Translations under genes and position numbers: made by a program
Assembly: GCF_020379485.1 (NCBI RefSeq)
Contig: NW_026016851.1
Span: 119,294 to 183,293, forward strand
Length of the DNA: 64,000 nt
Direction of reading: 5' to 3'
DNA from: Brassica napus
Taxonomy: Eukaryota; Streptophyta; Magnoliopsida; Brassicales; Brassicaceae
The notes under the pieces: generated by a model
Database searches by the model: none
What the model was told of the DNA's origin: nothing
Seen by the model: the letters and a program-made list of their open reading frames with translations, nothing else
Shown here: positions 1-9,100 of the stretch, piece by piece
How the letters are laid out: the number at the start of each line of letters is the position of its first letter
How positions within the stretch are numbered: position 1 is the stretch's first letter

Positions 1-370
1 AGTTTTCCACAAAAACTCTTAATCTTTCTTTGACCACAAGTAGTATAAATATGTAAGCTCTTCTATGAATAAAATCAGTCTATGTTTTTGAGTTTATTTC
101 TTTTCTTCTCTGAGTGAGAGAGAGAGTTCTTTAGCTAGTTCATCGGTTTGAACCGGCTTGTTGATTTGGTGGTCAGCCAATCATCTTTGTGTGTCGTTTG
201 GTGGTTAGCCAACACACTACATTCGTTCTTAGGTGGTTAGCCTTAGATCGTGGGTATATCAAGAGCCATTCCGCATCTCTTGACGATCCTTTCAATCCAT
301 CTCAGTTCCAGAAGTGCCGTTTGCCTTCTCGGATCATATCCAACACCCAGCTAAAGTGATCCTCCCTTCA
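1..370 (+). mobile_element. 3' part of an F-like LTR (cut by window edge)
   Basis: A TATA box (TATAAATA, 44-51) is followed by T-rich leader sequence and ends in CTCCCTTCA at 370. The end segment (phrases such as 'cgcatctcttgacgatcc' and 'ggatcatatccaac') aligns loosely with the ends of the LTRs at 388-1383 (+) and 56411-57324 (-). No primer-binding site follows at 371, so this is an LTR piece and not the 5' end of a complete element. The family is not identified. Confidence 0.5.
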
Positions 371-387
371 CTAGGGTTCTTCAGGAA

Positions 388-1383
388 TGATAGAACCCAG
401 GACGTGGAGCAGACTCAGCATGGTGACCAGAACGATCAGATCACTCCAACTGAGGTTCAGCCATTCAGCCGTACCAGATCAACGGACAGAGCCGTGTACC
501 GGATCGACCCGAGTGAACCCGGACGTGACCTAAGGATGGATCCACGACCTGATGACCGAATCAGCCAAACCACAGTCATTCTTCCCCGACCCATTCGCCA
601 TTCTAGAGCCAACAGTCAATCCAGAACCCATGATCATCGAGAAGAATCAGATTCCGGACTTAACCTATCTTTCCTGGCCCGTTTGGGACGTACCGCACGC
701 CCGAATCAGGCTGATCACGACCTTTCCAACCACTTTGATGATTTCATGATGATCGATGCTTCCAACTACTCCAAAGGAAGGATACTTAAGCTCTCTGAAG
801 ATTTGGGTCGAGCTATCTCTTCATCCGTTCATGGATCATCGACGATCAACCATGCGGTCAGCCTTACATCCGTCCTGCTCCTTACCGCGGATGACCTGAT
901 CACCACAGAATGAACTTGGACATCTTTGTGAATCAGGACCAGTCAACACAAGAATCCGCACCTTGACCAGTCTTTAGTCAAAGTCTTCATTTCTAGTTTC
1001 TATGTCTTGTTTTCATTCATTTCTATCTTCTATGTTGTCTTTTCCCACAAATGTCTTTATGTTTCTTTGACTCACAAACCTTATAAGTATGTGATGATAC
1101 CCCTTAATAAAATCACATCGATTTTCCTTTGCTTCTTTTGAGTCTTCTCTCATTGTTCTTTGGTTAGAACATTCATACTTCTCTTGGTGAGGTCATCTCC
1201 AAGCGAACCACTTCGTTGTGTTGGACCGGTGCGTCACATCCGGCAACCTTCGAATCTCTGGTAGTATCTTTGGCCTATTCCGCAACCCTTAGTGTCACCC
1301 CTCGATCCATCAGTTCTCAATCCTCTCGGATCTGAGTTCATATCAACCTTACCGAAAGAGTGATCCTTATTTTGGTTCTATCA
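388..1383 (+). mobile_element. F-like LTR, directly abutting satellite
   Basis: This stretch begins TGATAGAACC and ends GGTTCTATCA, and satellite starts at 1384. Blocks in the same order match the minus-strand LTR at 56411-57324: a start with 'actcagcatgg', an internal ORF segment, 'ataagtatg' near the promoter, and an end containing 'gagttcatatc'. No PBS follows, so it may be a solo LTR or one side of a rearranged element. The exact left end is uncertain because 371-387 is unexplained. Confidence 0.5.
590..913 (+). other. ORF segment inside the F-like LTR, conserved in a second copy
   Basis: The open frame ends at the stop at 911-913. Its last 80 or so residues share an ordered set of motifs with the minus-strand ORF ending near 56820: F-x-LARL-x2-TAR, then F-D-x-F, a RIL-x-LSED block and a TSVLLLTA tail. 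The frame survives in two diverged LTRs although the nucleotides differ a lot. No domain is recognised and no clear ATG starts it; the open frame extends upstream to a GTG at 314. It could be a relic of a captured coding sequence or a small LTR-borne protein. Confidence 0.35.
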
Positions 1384-2276
1384 CCACGAGGGCCAAAATC
1401 ACCCGAACAGTCCACAAGAAGGGTCAGCGTGCGGAGTCAAAGGACCAACGTGCTGATATGTGTACTTATGGAAAGCCACGGACATCATGTGTGTGCTGAC
1501 GGACACACACGGACACACACGCACAGCCACGAACGTCCTATGTGTGCTGACTGACACACACAGACGTCCTGTGTGTGCTGACGGACACCCACGGACATCC
1601 TGTGTGTACTGAACAGACAGCCCACTTGGGCCTAAATCACCCGAACAGTCCACGGGAAGGGTAAGCGTGCTGACTCCAAGGACCAACGTGCTGATATGTG
1701 TACTGATGGACAGCCACGGATGTCCTGTGTGTGCTGACGGACACACAAGGACAGCCACGGACGTCCTGTGTGTGCTGGCGGACACACACAAACATCCTGT
1801 GTGTACTGAACAGATAGCCCACGTGGGCCAAAATCACCCAAACAGTCCACGGGAAGGGCCAGCGTGCAGAGTCCAAGGACCAACGTGCTGATATGTGTAC
1901 TGATGGACAGCCACGAATGTCCTGTGTGTGCTGACGGACACACACGGACAACCACATACGTCCTGTGTATGCTGATGGACACACACGGACGTCCTGTGTG
2001 TGCTGACGGACACCCACGGACGTCCTGTGTGTGCTGACAGACACACATGGACACACACGGACGTCCTGTGTGTGCTGACGGACAGCCACAAACAGCCACG
2101 GACGTCCTGTGTGTGCTGGCGGACACCCACGGACGTCCTGTGTGTACTGAACAAATAGCCCACATGGGCCAAAATCACCCAAACAGTCCACGGGAAGGGC
2201 CAGCGTGCAGAGTCGAAGGACCAACGTGCTGATATGTGTACTGATGGACAGCCACGAACATCCTGTGTGTGCTGAT
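1384..2276. repeat. Satellite array, segment 1
   Basis: These are tandem monomers of roughly 190-340 bp. Each has a conserved header (from CCCACGTGGGCC through CAAACAGTCCACGGGAAGGG to GCTGATATGTGTACTGATGG) followed by a varying number of subrepeats of about 31 bp built on ACGGACGTCCTGTGTGTGCTG. Headers recur near 1384, 1625, 1815 and 2155. Array sequence is cut at 2276 by an LTR end. The long ORFs inside have no coding character. Confidence 0.93.
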
Positions 2277-4062
2277 TGTAAGACCTGAACCCTGTCCTCT
2301 CGACCTGATGGAGTCCACAGGCTTACTTATTTATTTCTTTGCTTGTTTGATCCATTTTAAGTCTTTTAGTTACTAAGTCATATTCGAATATGAGGTTCAT
2401 AAACAAAGGAACAGATTGCACAGCGGAATAACAATGTATAAACTTTGTATTACTTGGAAACATGAGATTCAATACACAACTTCTTAACAGTCTCATAGAC
2501 AATCACTAGTTCATCCCTAGCATCATCTAACCACACGTTATACAGCCTCTCACTGACCGAGCTTTCACGGCTCCTTGGCTTGACCAGAACCATCCTTAGT
2601 TCCTGAAACCACAACCAGATAAGCATTAATCATAACCGAGAATAGAACGGATTGATTCTACAATGCTTGGCTTGGTTCCTAGAACTTAGATAAACCTCAG
2701 TCAAAATAATCATAAAACGTATGAACCTACCTACCATATCCTAAGTCATTCAACCAACCACCCCTTGACTTAGAATCAGATAGATAGTCCAGAATAGATA
2801 AACAGAACACACGAACAGATCCGGATCGTCCCCAAAGACCAATCCGTCTAACCGGATAGAATCTAGGTGCGACCGGCCAATGAAGTCCGGCTCAATGGCC
2901 CAACGGACTCCCTTACCTGATCCGGCCTTATGCCTGGATCCAATCGGCCGAGTAAGCCTCAAGCCTAATCCGGATGGCTTAGCAAACGGTCAGACCTTGC
3001 GACTCTATCTTGGCTTAGACAAACCGTGACCTTGTCCTAACTAGACAAGCCATAGGCTGATCCATAAGGATCGGTCCTAACCTGTCTCGAAAGACACCGT
3101 TTGGAACATGCACCCTTTGGCCAATCATGCCTCTTAGTCCTCGTACCTTTTGATGTTCGTAACCTTTGGTATCTCGTACCTTTTGGTCACTGACACCCTT
3201 TGGCAACTAACAACCTTTGGACACTCATGACTCTTGACAACTCGTGCCCTTTGGGTCATTCCCAACCGTTCGTCCTAACCGCCCAGTCTTGGTGCAATCG
3301 GATCATCCGACTAACCGACTCGTGTCTAGGCTAGCGGTTTGATTATGTTCGGCCAAAACCTAGGGACGTGTCCCTTGGAGTCAACCAACACAACCTTTCG
3401 TGTTTAACCAGAGAGAGGAGAAGAGAAACGAATTGAAACAGATAAGGAGAACTGGATGACTTAGGAACCGAGCAGAGCCGCGGTGCGGTCGCATGGAACG
3501 TCCGTTCGGTCTGATGGAGCCACGGCCCATCACATACCATGTGAACCACGTCTGGGTTCTCCATGCTCTTCTCCTTTTCTTGATCTCCCATTCTTGACCG
3601 GGGTTAGTTCTCAAACGATCAGAGTCGCCGGAACACAACACCACCACAATCGGCCTTTCTCTTGGCCGGAACTCTCTCTTTCTCTCTTTCTTTCTCTCTA
3701 CGTTTTTCTCTGAGTTTTTTACTCTGGAATTTGATAATGAAATCGACAGGAGAGCCCCCATATTTATAGAAAACGAGGGGGTAAGTCTTGCCCCACGAAC
3801 AGGCACGACTTGCTAGAGACTGGGCACCATCGGGCAAGGGTTGTCCCCTTTTGGCCACTTGCAAGCATAGTCACCAGCCCAACCCACGCCCCAAGCCTGA
3901 TGGACTTAGCCCACGGCCTTGCCCAAAGACCCAACAGCCCATGGCCTCATTGCCCGCCACTGACCCGGACCCGGACCATCGTCCTAAAGCCCGAACAGTC
4001 CATCGTCTAAGTTTCCTTATGTCCTTAACCTTCTTTCTCGACCATGGAACGCTTGCCTTGAT
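2277..4062 (-). mobile_element. Inverted A-type LTR (left arm of palindrome)
   Basis: Reading the minus strand, this is an A-type LTR ending in CAGGTCTTACA at 2277, directly against satellite. It lacks about 70 bp at the LTR start and has an internal deletion of about 195 bp near 4008 that removes the AGCT-rich part of U3. It shares two private deletions with 4077-5844 that the 3' LTR (10911-12968) does not have: one near the 'gcgggcaatgaggcc' stretch and one just before 'tgcaagtggcc'. The two arms are therefore copies of one LTR. TATA box on the minus strand at 3761-3768. Confidence 0.88.
2450..3591 (-). CDS. LTR leader ORF, two predicted exons (palindrome left arm)
   Basis: Predicted exon 1 is 3591-3538: ATG, 18 codons starting MGDQEKEKSM, ending at a GT donor (ATG|GTATGT here, where other copies have AAG|GTATGT). 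Predicted exon 2 is 2602-2450: TTTCAG|GAACTA acceptor, 50 codons, stop TAA. Both phases are 0. Exon 2 is intact and differs from the A copies by a few substitutions only. The product has no domain I know; it is short and charged with a C-x2-W-type core (Y replaces C in this copy). Splicing is inferred from site consensus and frame conservation. Confidence 0.45.
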
Positions 4063-4352
4063 GTGCAAGTCGTGCTCACCCAGCTGAGGCAGCTGAGAGT
4101 CAGCTCACCTCAGCTAGATGGACTGTTCGGGCTTTAGGACGATGGTCCGGGTCCAGGTCAGTGGCGGGCAATGAGGCCATGGGCTGTTGGGTCTTTGGGC
4201 AAGGCCGTGGGCTAAGTCCATCAGGCTTGGGGCGTGGGTTGGGCTGGTGACTATGCTTGCAAGTGGCCGAAAGGGGACAACCCTTGGCCGATGGTGCCCA
4301 TTCGCTAGCAAGTCGTGCCTGTTCGTGGGGCAAGAATTACCCCCTCGTTTTC

Positions 4353-4360
4353 TATAAATA
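4353..4360 (+). promoter_or_regulatory. TATA box of element A 5' LTR
   Basis: TATAAATA in the context TTTTCTATAAATATGGGGG. The same box sits at the matching place in every LTR of the A, B, C and D types here (11509, 27491, 33574, 37152, 42754, 45552, 61806), followed by a GA-rich stretch that would be the start of the RNA. Confidence 0.75.
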
Positions 4361-4529
4361 TGGGGGCTCTCCTGTCGATTTCATTATCCAATTCCAGAGT
4401 AAAATACTCAGAGAAAAACGTAGAGAGAAAGAAAGAGAGAAAGAGAGAGTTTCGGCCAAGAGAAAGGCCGAGTGTGGTGGTGTTGTGTTCCGGCGACTCT
4501 GATCGTTTGGGAACTAACTCCGGTCAAGA

Positions 4530-5672
4530 ATGGGAGATCAAGACAAGGATAAGAGCATGGAGAACCCAGACTTGGTTCACAAGGTATGTGATGGGCCGTG
4601 GCTCTATCAGACCAAACGGACGGTCCATGCGATCGCACCTCGGCTCTGCTCGGTTCCTAAGTCCCATCCGGCTCTCCTTATCTGTTTCAATTCGTTTCTC
4701 TTCTCTTCTCTCTGGTTAAACACGAAAGGTTGTGTTGGTTGAGTCCAAGGGACACGTCCCTAGGCTTTGGCCGAACATAATCAAACCGCTAGCCTAGACA
4801 CGGGTCGGTTAGTCGGATGATCCGATTACACCATGACTGGGCGGTTAGGACGAACGGTTGGGAATGACCCAAAGGGCATGAGTTGTCAAGAGTCATGAGT
4901 GTGCAAAGGTTGTGAGTTGCCAAAGGGTGTCAGTGACCAAAAGGTACGAGATACCAAAGGTTACGAACATTAAAAGGTATGAGGACCAAGAGGCACGAAT
5001 GGCCAAAGGGTGCATGTTCCAAACGGTGTCTTTCGGGACAGGTTAGGACCGATCCTTATGGATCAGCCTATGGCTTGTCTAGTTCAGACAAGGTCACGGT
5101 TTGTCTAAGCCAAGATAGAGTCGCAAGATCTGACCGGTTGCTAAGCCTTCCGGATTAGGCTTAAGGCTTACTCGGACGATTGGATCCAGGTCTAAGGCCG
5201 GATCAGGTAAGGAAGTCCATTGGGCCATTGAGCCAGACTTCATTGGCCGGTCGCACCTAGATTCTATCCGGTTAGACGGATTGGTCTTTGGGACGATCCG
5301 GATCTGTTCGTGTGTCCTGTTTATCTATTCTGGACTATCTATCTGATTCTAATTCAAGGGGTGGTTGTTTGAATGACTTCGGATACGGTAGATAGGTTCA
5401 TACTTTTTATGATTATGTTGACTGAGGTTTATCTAAGTTCTAGGAACCAAGCCAAGCATTGTAGAATCAATCTGTTCTATTCTCGGTTATGATTAATGCT
5501 TATCTGGTTGTGGTTTCAGAAACTAAGGATGGTTCTGGTCAAGCCAAGGAGCCGTGAAGGCTCGGTCAGTGAGAGGCTGTGTAACGTGTGGTTAGATGAT
5601 GCTAGGGATGAACTAGTGATTGTCTATGAGACTGTTAAGAAGTTGTGTATTGAATCTCATGTTTCTAAGTAA
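4530..5672 (+). CDS. LTR leader ORF, two predicted exons (element A 5' LTR)
   Basis: Exon 1 is 4530-4583: the ATG lies about 170 bp after the TATA box, with 18 codons starting MGDQDKDKSM and ending CACAAG|GTATGT. Exon 2 is 5520-5672: acceptor GTGGTTTCAG, 50 codons ending at TAA. The intron would be 4584-5519 (936 bp). Both junctions are phase 0, giving a 68-aa product. Exon 1 is acidic and lysine-rich; exon 2 has R-E-x-S, C-x2-W and a hydrophobic L-V-I-V-Y. If unspliced, the first ATG opens a 70-codon frame ending at 4742. No homologue is known to me. Exon 1 can also be joined in frame to the gag acceptor at 6032. Confidence 0.5.
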
Positions 5673-5847
5673 TACAAGTTAACACATTATTATTCCGCTG
5701 TGCAATCTGTTCCTTTGTTTATGAACCTCATATTTGAATATGACTTAGTAAATAAACGACTTAAAATGGATCAAACAAGCAAAGAAATTAATAAGTAAGC
5801 CTGCGGACTCCATCAGGTCGAGAGGACAGGGTTCGGGTCTTACAAGT

Positions 5848-5859
5848 TGGTATCAGAGC
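5848..5859 (+). other. Primer-binding site, element A
   Basis: TGGTATCAGAGC lies 3 bp after the LTR end. It is complementary to the 3' end of plant initiator tRNA-Met, the usual primer of many plant Ty3/gypsy elements. The same 12-mer follows the LTRs at 39489 and 62870 and, on the minus strand, lies at 56397-56408. Confidence 0.93.
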
Positions 5860-5892
5860 ATGCTTAATTCTAGGATAGTTGGGTTATGTAGT

Positions 5893-5893
<1 letters not shown>

Positions 5894-5927
<34 letters not shown>
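5894..5927 (+). repeat. (CA)17 microsatellite in the element A leader
   Basis: Seventeen uninterrupted CA units lie between the PBS and gag. The matching position in element D (after 62886) has no such run, so it expanded within this element. Confidence 0.97.
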
Positions 5928-5928
<1 letters not shown>

Positions 5929-6008
5929 CCAACTGATTAGGTCTCACGGTGAGGTTTGATTGCTTAGTCTAGGGATTGTTTTGTTCTGTTTATGTTTAGT
6001 ATGTTTCG

Positions 6009-6032
6009 TACTAACGTTGTCTGAATCCTTAG
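6009..6032 (+). promoter_or_regulatory. Predicted 3' splice site at the start of the gag frame
   Basis: TACTAAC (6009-6015, a perfect branch-point consensus) is followed by a T-rich stretch and CCTTAG ending at 6032. The Gag frame is open from exactly 6033 (GCT GGA) for 23 codons before its first ATG at 6102. A TAG lies in frame just before 6033. The phase (0) matches the donor of LTR exon 1 at 4583/4584. Element D has the same arrangement at 63025-63051. Confidence 0.5.
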
Positions 6033-6101
6033 GCTGGAAAAAGCAAATCGGGAAAGTCCCGAAGGAGTAAGAAAACAGCCGGTCAGTCTAGTCAAGTGGC
6101 C

Positions 6102-9100
6102 ATGGACGGAACCAATCAGTCCGGATTGCAAACCGATCCGGCCGCGGCTGACACTAGATATGTGTTGCCAACTAATCAGGCTAACCTTACGGGGACGCAA
6201 CGGGATGTTCAGGAACATCAGGAGAGTGATGAGGAAGTGGAATCCTCGAACGCTAACCGTGATGGTGACCAGCATGAGAGAGTGGCCGATGGAATGGCTA
6301 ATGTGCCCGCAACACTGTCCAAAGAAGACTTGTTAGAGGCCATGAAGGTAATGGGGACTCAGGTGGCGGCTATGGCCCAACTGTTCATGCCACTAGTGAA
6401 CTCATCGGTTGGCCAGGCTATGCCTGTGGCTACGACCACCCCCAACACCAATGGTCCAGTTGTGGAAACGGTTGAGGTGATCGAGATCGATCCACCGGAA
6501 AAGTCTGAAAAGAAGGTTGACTATCTGAGTCTGCTTCAACATTTATCCAGGTTGGGTACGAAGCATTTCTCCGGTAGCACCGACCCTATTGTGGCAGACG
6601 AGTGGAGGAGTAGGCTGGTCCGAAACTTTCAATCAACTCGCTGTCCAGAGGATTATAGGCGAGACATTGCGGTTCACTTCCTGGAAGGGGACGCGCATAA
6701 CTGGTGGCTTGCAGTGGACAAGCGCACCAATGGGAGTCTTGAAAGTTTTGCGGACTTTGAAGTTGAATTCAACCGCAAATACTTCCCTGCTGAGGCTTGG
6801 GATCGTCTGGAAGCTCAGTTTCTAGATTTGGCCCAAGGCCGCAGGACCGTACGAGAGTACGAAGAAGAGTTCAACCGGCTCAGACGGTTTGTTGGAAGAG
6901 AGCTGGAGGACGAGGCAGTCCAGGTCCGTAGGTTCATCCGAGGACTAAGGCCAGAACTGAAGACCCATTGCTCGATCCGCACTTTCAACACCGTCGGAGA
7001 ACTGGTGGAACGGGTGGCTTTGCTAGAGTCTAACTTGGCTGAAGAAGTTAAGCTTAAGGCTAAGTCACAGTCTGGCCCGTCGGGCAAGACAAATGATAAA
7101 AAGAGGAAGTGGGACCAGGTGGACGGAGGTAAGGCCTCTGGTGGCCGACCTACATGTCCCAAGTGTGGAAAGAATCATCCCGGTGAGTGGTGGAAGGCCA
7201 TGGGGGCTTGTGTGCAATGTGGCAGCATGGATCACACGATCCAAAACTACACTCGACCAAACCGATTCTCAGACCAGTCCAGTGGCAGCGGCTCCGTGAC
7301 TTGCTTCCTATGTGGCAAGACTGGACACTACAGGTTGGACTGTCCTAAGCTACAAGGAGGACAAGGGAAGGGTTGTGGAGACACATGCAAGTCGACCCAG
7401 AGTAGGCCGATCACAACACCAAGGGTGTATGACCTGTCCCGGGACGACGGTGCTTCTGGATCGTTTGATTCAATATCTGGAACCCTCATGATTGGTGGTG
7501 TGAAAACCCATGTACTTTTTGACACAGGGGCTACACATAGTTTTGTGAGTCCGGGACTGGTCGGAAAGGGTCTGTTCTGTCTGGACGCTGGAGATAATTT
7601 TGGGATAGTGAGGGCGGCCGGAGGGCAAGCCATGAACTCACTAGGTCTCATGTCAAATATCCCAGTGTCAATACAGGGAAAGGTATTCCCTGTGGATTTG
7701 GTCTGTGTCCACCTAAAGAATCACGAAGTGATCCTAGGTATGGACTGGTTGGGAAAGTATCGGGCCACTCTCGATTGCCATAGAGGCCGTGTGCAATTGG
7801 AGACTGGGCTTCATCCGATCCAGTACCAATGTCTGTGTCCGGCTCAAGAGAAAGTAGTGGTTTCAGCAGTTCGAGCGATTCGGATGTTGGAACAGGGTTG
7901 TCAGTCCTTTTTGGCTACAATTACAACTACAGAGCCGGGCAGTTCTATCTGTCTGAAAGACCTTTCAAAGGATTCGTTGGTGTCGAAGTTCCCAGATATG
8001 TTCCAGGTACCACAGGGTGTCCCCCCTGATAGGTCGGATCCATTTACGATTGAACTAGAGCCAGGGACAGCTCCGCTGTCCAAGAGTCCGTACCGAATTG
8101 CTCCGGCCGAGATGGCCGAGCTAAAGAAGCAATTAGAAGAATTGCTGAACAAGGGGTTCATACGTCCAAGTAGCTCCCCTTGGGGTGCACCAGTCCTCTT
8201 TGTGAAAAAGAAGGATGGTAGCATGCGTCTGTGCATCGACTATCGAGGGTTGAACAGGGTCACTGTGAAGAACAAGTACCCGTTGCCCAGGATAGACGAG
8301 CTGTTGGATCAACTCAAAGGAGCCAAGTGGTTTTCCAAGATTGATTTGGCTTCAGGGTATCATCAGATCCCTATAGAGCCAAATGATATTAGGAAGACGG
8401 CATTTAGGACCAGGTACGGTCATTACGAGTTCGTAGTGATGCCGTTCGGTCTGACCAATGCACCTGCCGCTTTCATGAAAATGATGAACAGCGTGTTCCG
8501 GGATTTCTTGGATGAATTTGTGATCATCTTCATTGATGATATCCTAATTTATTCCAAGGATGAGGAATCTCATAGGAAACACTTGAGAGCCGTGCTGGAA
8601 CGATTACGAGAACACAAACTCTATGCTAAACTCAGTAAATGCAGTTTTTGGCAGAAGAGTATTGGGTTCCTCGGCCATATTGTTTCCGACCAGGGCATCT
8701 CGGTGGATCCAGAGAAGATCAGGGCAATCAAGGATTGGCCCCGACCACGCAGTGCCACGGAAGTCAGAAGATTCTTAGGGCTGGCAGGTTACTATAGGAA
8801 GTTTGTGAAAGGATTCGCAAGCTTGCCTCAGCCTATGACGCGGTTGACTGGGAAGGACGTTAAGTTCACATGGGCTGAAGAGTGTGAGGGATGTTTCTCC
8901 GCACTTAAGGACATGCTGACTAGCGAACCCGTCCTGGTGCTTCCGGAAGCCGATCAACCATATGTGGTCTATACGGACGCGTCCATCACTGGACTAGGTT
9001 GCGTGTTGACCCAGCATGGGAAGGTCATTGCCTATGCGTCCAGGCAGTTGAGAAAACATGAGGGAAACTACCCCACCCATGATCTCGAAATGGCTGCGGT

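Larger units (their letters stand above)
2277..5844. repeat. Large inverted repeat (head-to-head LTR palindrome)
   Basis: Arms 2277-4062 and 4077-5844 are inverted copies of the same LTR, separated by about 14 bp (near 4063-4076). Both arms end outward in the U5 terminus (TCTTACA). Arm lengths are about 1.77 kb, with one internal deletion in each relative to the full LTR. A transcript across it could fold into a long hairpin. Confidence 0.88.
4077..5844 (+). mobile_element. Element A 5' LTR, 5'-truncated
   Basis: It begins inside U3 at CACCCAGCTGAGG and ends GGGTCTTACA; the PBS follows 3 bp later. Compared with 10911-12968 it lacks about 290 bp of the LTR start. It keeps the TATA box (4353-4360), the GA-rich leader, both leader-ORF exons and the short-repeat ladder around 4875-5030. 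Confidence 0.9.

Noticed and set aside
3381..4333. Unspliced long frames in the LTR leaders and U3, such as 3381-3806(-), 4315-4719(+), 33215-33619(-) and 42562-43071(+)
   Set aside because: They run through the TATA box and GA-rich leader in frames other than the leader ORF, and start from non-ATG codons or sequence upstream of the promoter. Only the frame with consistent splice phases was kept.
5848..5859. tRNA-like 12-mer as a possible tRNA gene
   Set aside because: Only the 3' 12 nt complement is present at each LTR boundary; no cloverleaf can be formed. It is a primer-binding site.
6589..6825. Small ORFs overlapping gag-pol of element A on either strand (also 7093-7299, 7829-8029 and the minus-strand frames at 6815-10427)
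   Set aside because: Shadows of the long coding frame with no own motif.
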